NCBI RefSeq assembly: GCF_003606365.2
Contig: NZ_CP031933.2
Coordinates: forward strand, 434,001-498,000
DNA from: Companilactobacillus zhachilii
GTDB lineage: Bacteria > Bacillota > Bacilli > Lactobacillales > Lactobacillaceae
DNA: 64,000 bases
Direction: 5' to 3'
Shown: one piece after another, positions 51,796 through 60,523 of the stretch
Layout of the letters: every line of letters begins with the position of its first letter
Numbering within the stretch: position 1 is the first letter of the stretch
Notes under the pieces: generated by a model
Seen by the model: the letters and a program-made list of their open reading frames with translations, nothing else
Told to the model about the DNA's origin: nothing
Databases searched by the model: none
Position numbers and translations under genes: made by a program

Positions 51796-52749
51796 ATGGT
51801 ATCTAAGAAAATTATTACTACTATGGCAACTTCAGTTGCTTTAGCAAGTATCGGATTTACAACAATTGGACAAGTGGCTCCTCAATTTGGTGCCCACGTT
51901 CAAACAGCGCAAGCTGCAACTTCAGCGATCAACGATTACATTAATAATAACAACATTCAACCAGTTTCAATTACAAACCAAGAAGGTACATTTAGTGTCT
52001 GGCAAGGTTACGAAAATGGTGTCGGTAAGCCAGAAGGTGTTGTTATTCACGAAACAGCTACACCGGGTGCTTCTGCTCAAAATGAAGCAGATTATTTTAA
52101 TCGCGATTGGAAGAGAATTTATACTTATGTTCATGCATTCGTTGACAACAACCAAATCTTGAATATTAAGAATACTGATTATCTTACATGGGGGGCTGGT
52201 CCTACAGCTAATGCCAAATTCATCAATGTTGAATTGTGTCAAGTTACATCAACAGATGCCTTTGCTCGTTCAGTTGCTAACCAAGCATATTACACAGCTT
52301 CAAAATTAGTTCAATATAACTTGCCATTTACACCAGGCGTTACAGTTATGTCACATAACGATGTAAGCAACAAATGGCATGAAACAAACCATACTGATCC
52401 AGTTGGCTATTTCGCCAAATGGGGTTACAGCATGAACCAATTCTATGATCTAGTTGGTAAGTATTACAACCAATTGAAGGGTAATACTAATTCAGGTAGT
52501 GACAATGCTAATGCAGGCGATTCTAGTGTTGGTAACAAGAGTGTTATTCGTGTTAATAACACAAATGGAAGTTATGTACCACTTGTTGCTTTCCAAAATG
52601 ATGGTAGTGTAAAGAACATTACTAACCGTGCTTTGGCAAATAATACTCCATGGCAAACTGACCAAGTTAAGGAATATAACGGCGTACAATATCGTCGTGT
52701 TGCTACAAACGAATGGGTTGATAATAGCTTCGTTACAGGTAACAAATAA
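51796..52749 (+). CDS. secreted N-acetylmuramoyl-L-alanine amidase with SLAP domain
   Basis: 317 aa from ATG 51796 (GGGAAGGAAA upstream); longer frame starts lack an RBS. Signal peptide to about residue 40 (AQAAT). Amidase_2 domain about 45-220: first zinc histidine in GVVIHETATPGASAQNEADY, then VHAFVDNN, and the His/Asp region SHNDVSNKWHETNHTDPVGY. One SLAP repeat at the C-terminus (about 255-315; YRRVATNEWVDNSFV). It hydrolyses the amide between MurNAc and the stem peptide and binds the wall through SLAP. Terminator follows. Confidence 0.9.
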   Translation: MVSKKIITTMATSVALASIGFTTIGQVAPQFGAHVQTAQAATSAINDYINNNNIQPVSITNQEGTFSVWQGYENGVGKPEGVVIHETATPGASAQNEADYFNRDWKRIYTYVHAFVDNNQILNIKNTDYLTWGAGPTANAKFINVELCQVTSTDAFARSVANQAYYTASKLVQYNLPFTPGVTVMSHNDVSNKWHETNHTDPVGYFAKWGYSMNQFYDLVGKYYNQLKGNTNSGSDNANAGDSSVGNKSVIRVNNTNGSYVPLVAFQNDGSVKNITNRALANNTPWQTDQVKEYNGVQYRRVATNEWVDNSFVTGNK

Positions 52750-52778
52750 AGAACCTTAATTGAATGATGATTTATTCG

Positions 52779-52809
52779 AAAAGATACGCTGAAAAGCGTG
52801 TCTTTTTTT
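52779..52809 (+). terminator. rho-independent terminator
   Basis: AAAGATACGCT/AGCGTGTCTTT followed by T-run. Confidence 0.88.
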
Positions 52810-52838
52810 GATATCATTGTTCAATAATAAGAGGGTTT

Positions 52839-53016
52839 GCCGTCTCCGGAGCTTATAAATATTCAATGGCTGTGCGGACCGGTCTGAGCCAAGGTCTCAG
52901 ACCTCGATTTGAAGCCTTGCAAGTTCGACAAGTCTCCAAACTCGCCCGGTGGTGTAACGGCTGAAGCCGTAACGCCACTTTCACAGCCGTTGATTCTTTA
53001 TAAGCTCCTCCGACTA
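52839..53016 (+). repeat. LPE copy 20 (left half of composite 52839-53285)
   Basis: Most AT-rich outer arms: GGAGCTTATAAA..TCAATGGCTGTG against CACAGCCGTTGA..TTTATAAGCTCC, with a small internal loop. P2 GGTCTGAG/CTCAGACC; P3 slightly altered (TTTGAAG..CTCCAAA); P4 ACGGC-TGAA-GCCGT. Confidence 0.93.
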
Positions 53017-53110
53017 ATTGATTTGTAGATTGTTTTGTATACCTTCATTATGTATAGGATTTAGAATATAAAGAGAGTTTATTTTTATAGGTAATATTGC
53101 AGCCATTAAT

Positions 53111-53285
53111 ATAGCCGGAGGTCGTGAGTGACACAGCCAGCAGTGACAGTGTTGTTAGGGCTTTAGCCCTTACAACACGGACGTATTTTGAAATTCGCGA
53201 GTTTTGCGAAGTTCAAAATCGAGACCTGAGACCTTGGCTCAGGTCGGTCCCACAGCAGGCTGTGTCACTCACGACCGGAGGCCCC
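53111..53285 (-). repeat. LPE copy 21 (right half of composite 52839-53285)
   Basis: Outer arms GGTCGTGAGTGACACAGCC/GGCTGTGTCACTCACGACC. P2 ACCTGAG/CTCAGGT; P4 GGGC-TTTA-GCCC with TTGTTA/TACAAC. Spacer only 94 bp. TATAAT at 53294-53299 lies between it and the next gene. Confidence 0.95.
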
Positions 53286-53324
53286 ACAAGTTGTATAATT
53301 GTTACAAGAGAAAGGCTTAAAAAG

Positions 53325-54752
53325 ATGGGAAAAAAATTCTATGTTGTTTTAAGTATGCTTTGCCTTTTTGCCGTACTTTTAGTAGGTTGTAAGCCGAAAG
53401 AAACGGAAAACATCGTTACCTCAAGTAAGACTTGGTTTTTGTACCAGGATCAAGGGGAGAACGACACTGTTTCAATTAAATTCTTAAAAAATCAAAAAGC
53501 AGAAATTAAAGATATTACGACAATTGATGGCAAGGTTGGAATCAATCGTTTCAATAGTCAGTTTAATAATCCTAAATATATTTTGGAACGTGATGGTAAG
53601 ACGATTACTTTCAAAACGGCCAAGCAAAATTTAGTTTTGAAAATTATCAAGCCTTACCATGAGAATGTTTATGGTAAACATATGAAGGGTTACTATGTCG
53701 AATCTGGCAATCAGACGTACAAGTTTGCCTACATTACTAAGCGTGATAAGGCTTCTAATATTAGCAAGTCTAACAAAACTAAATCTCAAGCGATCGACTA
53801 TGAGCAGCTGCCAGACCATATTATTAATGTTAATGCGAATACGAAACCTCTGACGGCCAATAATGCCTTGATTGGTAACTATGATTTCTCAACAATTATT
53901 GATTATCGTCGGACCGATGGGAATTTAACTATCAATCAAAATGGGACTTATCAGATGACTTTGACAGAACACTCTGCCCAAAAATTGTCGGATAAAACTG
54001 ATAGTAAAGTCGTTATGTTGACAGAAGTTGAAACCGGAAACGTTCAAAGTTTGTACGGCAAAATTTATTTAACACCGAAGAATCTTTTGACAATCAACTA
54101 CTATTATCATGGTCAAAATCCGGATCGATTATTGCCTAAGAGTGTTAACTTGAAAGTTAATTCTAAAGTGACTGGTAATCAAATCGAACGAGCTAAGGTT
54201 CGAGTGGAGTCGGACAGTGGTCAATTGTATCTTTACTCGAGCGACTACACTGTTCGGGTCAAAGATGGTCAAAAGAATAATAAAGCTAATTTGTTAACGA
54301 AATCTAATAATGAACAAACGAGCTTAAGAGATGCTATTACGCAGACGAAAGATTATTATGATAAATATGTAGCTGCACCATTATCCTCAAATGCAGATTT
54401 AATGCAGCTCGTCGGAGCTATTTCCGATAATCATAGTAAAAGAGTTGGTAATATTGGTGTCAATTTTGGTGATTTGTATGGCACTAATATTCAACCAAGC
54501 GACTATCAAGGTGTCAGTGTTGATGGTAGTAAACAACCATTAATGCAGTATGTTTTCTTAGTCTCACCATCAGCTTATTCTGAAAATGGGCCAGCCGTAG
54601 CGACAACTAAGGGAAAGTTGTTGATTTATGGTTCATTAGATAATAAGTTGTTCTTGTTGCGGCAACCGGATAAAGATTCGACCACGGTAACTTGGACAAT
54701 GGTTAAAGATTTTCCATTAACTGTTCCTAAATTAAAGTTCAGTTTGAATTAA
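53325..54752 (+). CDS. lipoprotein of unknown function
   Basis: 475 aa from ATG 53325; the frame extends back through LPE copy 21 but those codons are LPE-derived. Signal with lipobox LLVGC (Cys about 22). The outside part is beta-rich and Lys/Asn/Thr-rich (IKFLKNQKAEIKDITTIDG; NADLMQLVGAISDNHSKRVG; NIGVNFGDLYGTNIQPSDYQ). I recognise no family. First gene of a close three-gene unit with a DUF218 protein (13 bp gap) and an AI-2E-type transporter. Confidence 0.75.
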   Translation: MGKKFYVVLSMLCLFAVLLVGCKPKETENIVTSSKTWFLYQDQGENDTVSIKFLKNQKAEIKDITTIDGKVGINRFNSQFNNPKYILERDGKTITFKTAKQNLVLKIIKPYHENVYGKHMKGYYVESGNQTYKFAYITKRDKASNISKSNKTKSQAIDYEQLPDHIINVNANTKPLTANNALIGNYDFSTIIDYRRTDGNLTINQNGTYQMTLTEHSAQKLSDKTDSKVVMLTEVETGNVQSLYGKIYLTPKNLLTINYYYHGQNPDRLLPKSVNLKVNSKVTGNQIERAKVRVESDSGQLYLYSSDYTVRVKDGQKNNKANLLTKSNNEQTSLRDAITQTKDYYDKYVAAPLSSNADLMQLVGAISDNHSKRVGNIGVNFGDLYGTNIQPSDYQGVSVDGSKQPLMQYVFLVSPSAYSENGPAVATTKGKLLIYGSLDNKLFLLRQPDKDSTTVTWTMVKDFPLTVPKLKFSLN

Positions 54753-54765
54753 ATCGGAGGGGAAT

Positions 54766-55563
54766 ATGAATTTTTTATTGATGGTCATCGTTACGATCAT
54801 TGAAGCACTTGTGTTTTATCGCATCAGATTTGTTTATAGTCGGCAACCGATGGGGGCAATTGCACTGTCAGGCACGATTGTTTTGACGTTTTATCTGCTG
54901 GCTAAGTTTTCCATCAATAAGTATGTTCGTGCGTTTACATTTAGTTTGGCAACGATTGATATGATTCTTTTGGTCATAATGTTGTTTTATATGTGGCAAA
55001 TGGATCGTAATTTAAAACAAAGGCAGACGATTCAATCAACTGATTTTTTGTTAGTTTTGGGGAATAAATGTACTAGTTCACGAGTGCCACCGATATTAAT
55101 GTCTCGCTTGGATAAGGCTTTAGAATTGTATAAAGGTTTTGTTGTTAAACCCAAGATTATCGTTAGTGGCGGCAGAAGTACATCAAATATTTCGTCAGAA
55201 GCCGAAATGATGCGGCATTATTTATTAGATGCTGGAGTTTCCGATTCGATGATAATTACTGAGACCCAATCAAGAAATACGATTCAAAATTTAAGTTTCT
55301 CAGCTATAAAAATTCACGATATTTGGCATAAAAATAATCGCCCACGCGTTATCATAGTTACAAGCGATTATCATTTGCCAAGAACAAAGTATTATGCAAA
55401 AAGATTGGGATTGAAAGTCAACTTTGCGGCAGCTCGAACGGTCAAGATGTTAATGTGGCCTGAAATGTTCCGCGAGTTTACTGCCATTCTTTGGTACAAC
55501 CGATATTCACTTTGCACAATTTTGGGAATGGATATCTTATTTTCGTTAAGTATGTGTCTATGA
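54766..55563 (+). CDS. YdcF/SanA-like DUF218 membrane protein
   Basis: 265 aa. Four N-terminal helices (about 1-85) then a DUF218 domain: STDFLLVLGNKCTSSRVPPI, PKIIVSGGRSTSNISSEAEM, TQSRNTIQNLSFS, VIIVTSDYHLPRTKYYAKRLG. The acidic/Ser/Asp-rich pattern suits an S-adenosylmethionine or polyprenyl-sugar handling role proposed for YdcF/SanA; the family is linked to envelope integrity. RBS ATCGGAGGGG. Ten bases before the next gene. Confidence 0.88.
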   Translation: MNFLLMVIVTIIEALVFYRIRFVYSRQPMGAIALSGTIVLTFYLLAKFSINKYVRAFTFSLATIDMILLVIMLFYMWQMDRNLKQRQTIQSTDFLLVLGNKCTSSRVPPILMSRLDKALELYKGFVVKPKIIVSGGRSTSNISSEAEMMRHYLLDAGVSDSMIITETQSRNTIQNLSFSAIKIHDIWHKNNRPRVIIVTSDYHLPRTKYYAKRLGLKVNFAAARTVKMLMWPEMFREFTAILWYNRYSLCTILGMDILFSLSMCL

Positions 55564-55573
55564 GGAGTTTTAT

Positions 55574-56626
55574 ATGAGTTTTTACGATAAGTTTGTCGAA
55601 AATAAACGTTTACGCAGATTCTTCTTGCTACTGATCGTGATTGCGTTATTTTATTTATTTCGCGGGATGATGAGTCTTTTCTTGTTGACGTTTACATTTA
55701 CCTTTTTGTCAGTTCAGCTAGTTCGAGCTGTTCAAAAACATTTTCCAAAAGTACGTCCAGTTTGGGTGATTGTGCCAGTTTATTTAGTCATTGTCGCCTT
55801 GCTGATTTTCGTTATTGCAAATTATGTACCACAGTTGATCAGTCAAACGGTCAAGATGTTTAATTCGTTACAGAAGTTCTATGAGAGTAAAGAAGTCCGT
55901 TCCAATCCTTATTTGAACGTGATGTATAACTATTTGCAACAGATCAATTTGGATAATCAAATCAAGGTTGCGATTACGCAAGTAGTTAATTACATCAGTA
56001 GTGTCGGTGCAGTTGGCTTTAACATTGTTATCTCATTTCTGTTGAGTTTCTTCTATACTAGTCAAGTTGAACAAATGAATGCCTTCGGACGTCAGTTCTT
56101 GGATAGTAAATATAGTTGGTTATTTTCTGATTTGTTCTATTATGGTAAGAAATTTGTTAATACCTTCGGAGTTGTTTTGGAAGCACAATTGATGATTGCG
56201 GTCGTTAATACAGCTTTAACAACGATTACCTTACTATTTATGAAGATGCCCGGAATTATCGCCTTATCAGCCATGGTCTTCATCTTGTCCTTGATACCAG
56301 TGGCCGGAGTGATTATTTCCTTGATACCACTAAGTTTTGTGGCATATTCAGTCGGCGGGATTCGTTATGTGATTTATATCATCATCATGATTGTGGTTAT
56401 TCATATGATTGAAACATATTTCTTGAATCCACAATTCATGTCCAGCATGACCCATTTACCGATTTTCTTCACCTTCGTTGTCTTGATTGTATCAGAAGAA
56501 TTATTAGGAACATGGGGCTTGATCATCGGTATTCCAATCTTTGTCTTCTTCCTAGATATCTTGGGAGTGCATTCGATTGGTGGCAATAATAAAAAACGCC
56601 GAATAAAATTAAAGAAATCGTTATAA
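55574..56626 (+). CDS. AI-2E/PerM family transporter
   Basis: 350 aa with about eight helices. N-terminal RFFLLLIVIALFYLFRGMMS, a long amphipathic loop (about 85-140), then IALSAMVFILSLIPVAGVII and LNPQFMSSMTHLPIFFTFVV with the conserved P-x-x-G and late Asn-Pro features of the PerM/YtvI family. Members export small molecules (AI-2 is one proposal) or ions. Last gene of the lipoprotein-DUF218 unit. RBS GAGGAG. Confidence 0.87.
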   Translation: MSFYDKFVENKRLRRFFLLLIVIALFYLFRGMMSLFLLTFTFTFLSVQLVRAVQKHFPKVRPVWVIVPVYLVIVALLIFVIANYVPQLISQTVKMFNSLQKFYESKEVRSNPYLNVMYNYLQQINLDNQIKVAITQVVNYISSVGAVGFNIVISFLLSFFYTSQVEQMNAFGRQFLDSKYSWLFSDLFYYGKKFVNTFGVVLEAQLMIAVVNTALTTITLLFMKMPGIIALSAMVFILSLIPVAGVIISLIPLSFVAYSVGGIRYVIYIIIMIVVIHMIETYFLNPQFMSSMTHLPIFFTFVVLIVSEELLGTWGLIIGIPIFVFFLDILGVHSIGGNNKKRRIKLKKSL

Positions 56627-56690
56627 TTGTAGTTAAAATTTACTTGTCATATATAATGGAGTTAAATGTTGAAAGTTAAGTGGACGAGTG

Positions 56691-56871
56691 CCGCTTGCGG
56701 TCACGAGAAGATTAAGACTGCTGTGGGACCGGTTCGAGCCAAGGTCTCGAACCTCGCTTTTGAACTTCGCACAAATCGCGAATTTCAAAAGACGTCCGTG
56801 GAGTAAGAACGACCTTGTCGTCCTAACTCCACTATCACGGCAGTCTTAATCTTCTCGTAACCTCCAGCTAG
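56691..56871 (+). repeat. LPE copy 22 (left half of composite 56691-57218)
   Basis: Outer arms ACGAGAAGATTAAGACTGC/GCAGTCTTAATCTTCTCGT. P2 GGTTCGAG/CTCGAACC; P3 CTTCGC/GCGAAT. P4 loop is changed: AAGAACGACCTTGTCGTCC forms GGACGAC/… type variant instead of TAAA. Ends CCAGCTAG. Confidence 0.93.
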
Positions 56872-57036
56872 TGTATTTATGGCTAGATGATTGGTTGACC
56901 TGTCAGTGGTTATCATCGTATTAACTTTTAATAATTATTTTTTAATTATAAAAGGGTATGTGTCGGTTCCTTCCAGTGTATTTAATATCATTTTTAAAAT
57001 TTTTGATATAAAAATAAATTAGTTAGATTAGATACA

Positions 57037-57218
57037 CTAGCCGTAGGGTGAGAGGTGAACACGACCAGCAGTGAAAATTCTGTTAGGACTTTAGTCCTTA
57101 CAGAATGGACGTGTTTTGAAATTTGAGTGATTTTCTCAAAGTTCAAAACCGAGCAGCGAGACCTTGGCTCGATGCGGTCCCACAGCAGGTCGTGTTCACA
57201 TCTCACCCGGAGGCGGCA
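57037..57218 (-). repeat. LPE copy 23 (right half of composite 56691-57218)
   Basis: Starts CTAGCCGTAGGG. Outer arms GGGTGAGAGGTGAACACGACC (57047 on) pairs with GGTCGTGTTCACATCTCACCC apart from one bulge. P2 GCAGCGAG/CTCGATGC; P4 GGACTTTAGTCC. Ends 42 bp before the next gene. A small extra end fragment (GGTTCCTTCCAGTG) sits in the spacer at about 56966. Confidence 0.94.
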
Positions 57219-57259
57219 CTATCAGATGTAGTCAACTGACGTAGATGGGAGATTAAAGT

Positions 57260-58729
57260 ATGTCATTCTTCGATAGAAAAAAGAAAGAAAATGATGATAA
57301 TTATTCTGATCTAAACAATTCTTCATATCAAAATCCGCAACCGGATCAAAATAATTTTGATCAAGCGCAAAATCAATATAATGATGCCCAAGCGGGGATG
57401 GGAACGCAGTTTACACCAAATGACCAGAATTTTAATAATGTAAATAATAACGGTAATGGAAATGATTACTTCTTTGGTCAAAACCAACCACAGTATTCGC
57501 AACCCGATCAGGGTCAATCCTTCAATCAACAACAACCACAGGCTGCTCCAATGGATAATGGAACAGAGCAATGGCAATATACTGAGCAAGACTTGCAAAA
57601 TACTTTGGATCAAAGTGCTGATTTGAAGTCACAACTTCGCAGTCAATTATTGGCTGATAGAAGTTATTGCAACCACGTTTTGCGCAATACTAACAGTGAT
57701 CAAGTTGATGACCGTCAGCAAGCTACCGACCGTATCAATGAAATTAATAAGTCATTGAAAGAATGGTTTGGAACTGATGAGATGGCTAATGAAATCTATA
57801 TGGACGAAAACCGTGATTATTACATTTTCACCGATGATTTGGCCGCTAATCCAGATGAAGAAACAAGTAAAATGTGGCAACAATTGACCATGACTTTGGC
57901 CGCTAAGGGATTGCTAGCTAATGCCATTTCAGTAACATACAATGACCAAATTGATCAAACTTGGATGAATTATCAAAATGCCGGTTTTGTTGATGGTAAT
58001 GCGTTCTTATTGAACATGTACAATGAATTGCAAGGTCGTAATTTCAATACACCAGTTACGCCAGCTGAAATTCCATTTGATGCTGATTATCGAGTACAAC
58101 ATGTCAGCGATAAAGTGGACAAAATTTTGGATGCAAACGATAAACTTGTGATGGAAGTATCTAGAAGTGCTAATCATCAATTACAAATTATTCGTCACTA
58201 CAAAGACAATGGTTTGTTGAGCCGTGATATTTTTGACGTCAACGGAGTAATTTCAGCAACTCAATTTTATGACCACAGAAACGCTAATAAAGTCGTCCGT
58301 GAGAACTTTTATCGCCAAGATGGAACATTGGTCTTGATTAAGAGTTACACATCTAACGAGCCTTATATTCAACTATTCAGTGAAGGTAATGTGTTGATTA
58401 GTACCTTCGATAGTGATGAAGAATTAATTGTTTGGTGGTTGAAGAATCAAGCTTTGAAACAAACCGAAGCAACTATCTTTGTTTCAGTTAATTCAGAATA
58501 TTATAAGAAGTTGTTAGCATTGAGGGACAACGGCTTTGAAGTCATTCCAATTGTGATGAAGCAGAGTGAAAATGCCGATATTATTTCAGATTTGATTGAC
58601 GGAACAGATAAAGTTAGTGCAGTCTTGGCAGGTTCGGATCAAGTTAATACTTATTTGAATAAGAATGCTAAGAATAAGATGGATATTACAACTTTGAAAG
58701 AGATGGATACGCCGGTTTATAAGCAATAG
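57260..58729 (+). CDS. Asn/Gln-rich cytoplasmic protein, function unknown
   Basis: 489 aa. Charged start (MSFFDRKKKENDDNYSD), then a low-complexity Asn/Gln/Pro/Asp stretch to about residue 110, then a folded region of about 375 residues with WQQLTMTLAAKGLLANAIS and, later, HYKDNGLLSRDIFDVNGVIS and NFYRQDGTLVLIKSY. The last pattern faintly recalls the N-terminal part of GtfA/GtfB glycosyltransferase-like proteins of accessory Sec systems, but no such system is here. No signal peptide. RBS GATGGGAG. Function unknown. Confidence 0.65.
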   Translation: MSFFDRKKKENDDNYSDLNNSSYQNPQPDQNNFDQAQNQYNDAQAGMGTQFTPNDQNFNNVNNNGNGNDYFFGQNQPQYSQPDQGQSFNQQQPQAAPMDNGTEQWQYTEQDLQNTLDQSADLKSQLRSQLLADRSYCNHVLRNTNSDQVDDRQQATDRINEINKSLKEWFGTDEMANEIYMDENRDYYIFTDDLAANPDEETSKMWQQLTMTLAAKGLLANAISVTYNDQIDQTWMNYQNAGFVDGNAFLLNMYNELQGRNFNTPVTPAEIPFDADYRVQHVSDKVDKILDANDKLVMEVSRSANHQLQIIRHYKDNGLLSRDIFDVNGVISATQFYDHRNANKVVRENFYRQDGTLVLIKSYTSNEPYIQLFSEGNVLISTFDSDEELIVWWLKNQALKQTEATIFVSVNSEYYKKLLALRDNGFEVIPIVMKQSENADIISDLIDGTDKVSAVLAGSDQVNTYLNKNAKNKMDITTLKEMDTPVYKQ

Positions 58730-58735
58730 AGAGTG

Positions 58736-58841
58736 GAGACAGGGCGGTTAGCTCCCGAGCATTTTCGTAGCTTAGTGAATTGCACGCTGGTTTTGCGTGT
58801 GATTCGCTAAGCTATGAAAAGCGGAAGGAGTTGCCCTGTCG
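58736..58841. repeat. long stem-loop unrelated to LPE in sequence
   Basis: Seven bases after the previous stop. GACAGGGC/GCCCTGTC closes the base; inside, GCATTTTCGTAGCTTAGTG.. pairs with ..TCGCTAAGCTATGAAAAGC and the tip is GCACGC-TGGTTTT-GCGTGT. GC-rich against the surroundings. Could be a 3' UTR structure or a second repeat family represented once here. Confidence 0.75.
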
Positions 58842-58900
58842 GAGCTCGTTTTAGAGCCACTGCATGCCCAGCTAAAAGAATTTTAAATATTAATAAAAGT

Positions 58901-58948
58901 AAGAGCCATAATAATTCATTACAACTGAATTGTTATGGCCCTTTTAAT
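58901..58948 (+). terminator. terminator-like hairpin
   Basis: GGGCCATAACAATTCAG-type stem: GAGCCATAATAATTCATT against CTGAATTGTTATGGCCC, then TTTT. Confidence 0.8.
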
Positions 58949-59105
58949 GTCTACACATAGAATTCTCATGTAAAAAAAGCACATTAAAAATTAACCCTCA
59001 TCAATTTTCATCATTAAATTGTAAATTGAGCGGACGTCTCTTTTTTTTATTGTTGAAATCGTGTAAAATACATATTGTTAAAGAAATGAAAAGAGGATCA
59101 TATAA

Positions 59106-59795
59106 ATGGCAAAATTAGTTTTCATTCGTCACGGACAAAGTGAATGGAATTTATCAAATCAATTCACTGGTTGGGTTGATGTTGACCTTAGTGAAGAAGG
59201 TGTAAAGCAAGCTCAAAACGCTGGTAAACTTCTTAAAGAAGCTGGCATCCAATTTGACCAAGCTTACACATCAGTATTGACACGTGCTATCAAGACATTG
59301 CACTATGCTCTTGAAGGCTGTGACCAACTATGGATTCCTGAAACAAAGACATGGAGACTTAACGAACGTCACTATGGCGCACTTCAAGGTCTAAACAAAG
59401 CTGAAACAGCTGAAAAATATGGTGACGAACAAGTTCACATCTGGAGACGTTCATACGATACATTGCCTCCACTATTGAAAGCTACTGACGAAGGTTCGGC
59501 AGCTAACGATCGTCGTTACGCAAACTTGGACCCAAGAATTATTCCTGGTGGCGAAAACCTTAAAGTTACTTTGGAACGTGTAATTCCATTCTGGGAAGAT
59601 GAAATCGCTCCTAAGCTATTAGATGGCAAGAACGTAATCATCGCTGCCCATGGTAACTCACTACGTGCTTTGACTAAGTATATTGAAAACATCTCTGATG
59701 CTGACATCATGGACGTTGAAATGGCTACTGGTGAACCAGTTGTTTATGACTTGGATGACAAGCTACAAGTTGTAAGTAAGAAGAAGCTTAACTAA
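59106..59795 (+). CDS. gpmA: 2,3-bisphosphoglycerate-dependent phosphoglycerate mutase
   Basis: 229 aa glycolytic enzyme interconverting 3- and 2-phosphoglycerate in the cytosol. Phosphohistidine motif [10 protein letters not shown] (His about 8), LTRAIKT, the acid [14 protein letters not shown] (Glu about 86) and second histidine [10 protein letters not shown] (about 180) are all present. Length is typical. Codon use is strongly biased to preferred codons, as expected for a glycolysis gene. RBS AGAGGATC. Two hairpins follow. Confidence 0.97.
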   Translation: MAKLVFIRHGQSEWNLSNQFTGWVDVDLSEEGVKQAQNAGKLLKEAGIQFDQAYTSVLTRAIKTLHYALEGCDQLWIPETKTWRLNERHYGALQGLNKAETAEKYGDEQVHIWRRSYDTLPPLLKATDEGSAANDRRYANLDPRIIPGGENLKVTLERVIPFWEDEIAPKLLDGKNVIIAAHGNSLRALTKYIENISDADIMDVEMATGEPVVYDLDDKLQVVSKKKLN

Positions 59796-59805
59796 TTTTA
59801 GAAAT

Positions 59806-59889
59806 ACTTAGTGACTTGTCACTTAGAATTTCTTATATTGGTTTAATAAAAAATACGACCGCACAGTGTGTGTTGATCGTATTTTTTTT
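59806..59889 (+). terminator. two hairpins after gpmA
   Basis: AGAAAT.CTTAGTG/CACTTAG.ATTTCT (59806-59836) and the terminator AAAAAATACGA/TCGTATTTTTT with T8 (59848-59889). Confidence 0.85.
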
Positions 59890-59909
59890 ATTATTTAATT
59901 TAGTAAAGC

Positions 59910-59918
59910 TGATATAAT
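59910..59918 (+). promoter_or_regulatory. extended -10 promoter before the tandem array
   Basis: TGATATAAT gives an extended -10 box; the -35 region is weak. Start of transcription would be about 59925, just before the repeats. Confidence 0.5.
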
Positions 59919-59924
59919 AGTCCT

Positions 59925-60267
59925 GTTAAAGATATTTACGGAGCTAAAGATAATTTTGAAGAGCTGAAGAATGTTTTACAGAGCTAAAGATAGTTTTGAA
60001 GAGCTGAAGAATGTTTTACAGAGCTAAAGATAGTTTTGAAGAGCTGAAGAAGGTTTTACGGAGCTAAAGATAGTTTTGAAGAGCTGAAGAAGGTTTTACG
60101 GAGCTAAAGATAGTTTTGAAGAGCTGAAGAAGGTTTTACGGAGCTAAAGGTAGTTTTGTAGAGCTGAAAATAGTAAGGAACATAAACTTAGGTAAGAAAT
60201 ATATGTTATGAATCCTATAGACTGAAAATTTGGGGAATAAAATTGTTTTTTATCCCTGTTTTTTTTA
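59925..60267 (+). ncRNA. candidate non-coding RNA made of 20-nt tandem repeats
   Basis: An extended -10 box at 59910, twelve 20-nt units (59941-60180) and a terminator GGGAATAAAA/TTTTATCCC plus T8 (60232-60267) frame a transcript of about 340 nt. The 20-nt period is not a multiple of three and stops occur in all frames, so it is not coding. Role unknown; each unit begins GAGCT and repeats the same exposed purine-rich sequence, which would suit a multivalent binding RNA. Confidence 0.5.
59941..60180 (+). repeat. tandem array, 12 units of 20 bp (6 units of 40 bp)
   Basis: Units alternate GAGCTAAAGATAGTTTTGAA and GAGCTGAAGAATGTTTTACA (or ..GAAGGTTTTACG). Exact periodicity through 240 bp; the last unit has diverged. 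No unique spacers. Confidence 0.95.
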
Positions 60268-60362
60268 CTAAGGTTAGTGTAATCTTCGCAACGAGATAAG
60301 TAATGGCTAACCAAATTCTTAGTAAATAAACCTATGGAATTATTTGGAATAGAGTAGAATTA

Positions 60363-60419
60363 AAAAAAACTAGATATTTTTTCTGGATTTATACCCAGCT
60401 AAAAATATCTAGTTTTTAT
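60363..60419. terminator. long terminator-like hairpin
   Basis: AAAACTAGATATTTTTTCTGG against CCAGCTAAAAATATCTAGTTTT; related to 25569-25620. Confidence 0.7.
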
Positions 60420-60523
60420 TTGATTTTTAACCAAGTTTGAGAAAGAATCCTAAATCGGATTACGGCTCCAGTTTGCCTTAATTCTCGAAAGCTGGCCGTG
60501 TTTTATCACACTATTTTTGTTGC

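Noticed and set aside
2465..57218. LPE as retron msr-msd, IS605-type or IS110-type guide element
   Set aside because: No reverse transcriptase, Y1 transposase, TnpB/IscB or IS110 recombinase gene occurs in the window, and no target duplications were evident; left open only as a genome-wide question.
59941..60180. CRISPR array
   Set aside because: Units are directly adjacent with no unique spacers, and no cas gene or leader is present; only a partial likeness to type II repeat text.
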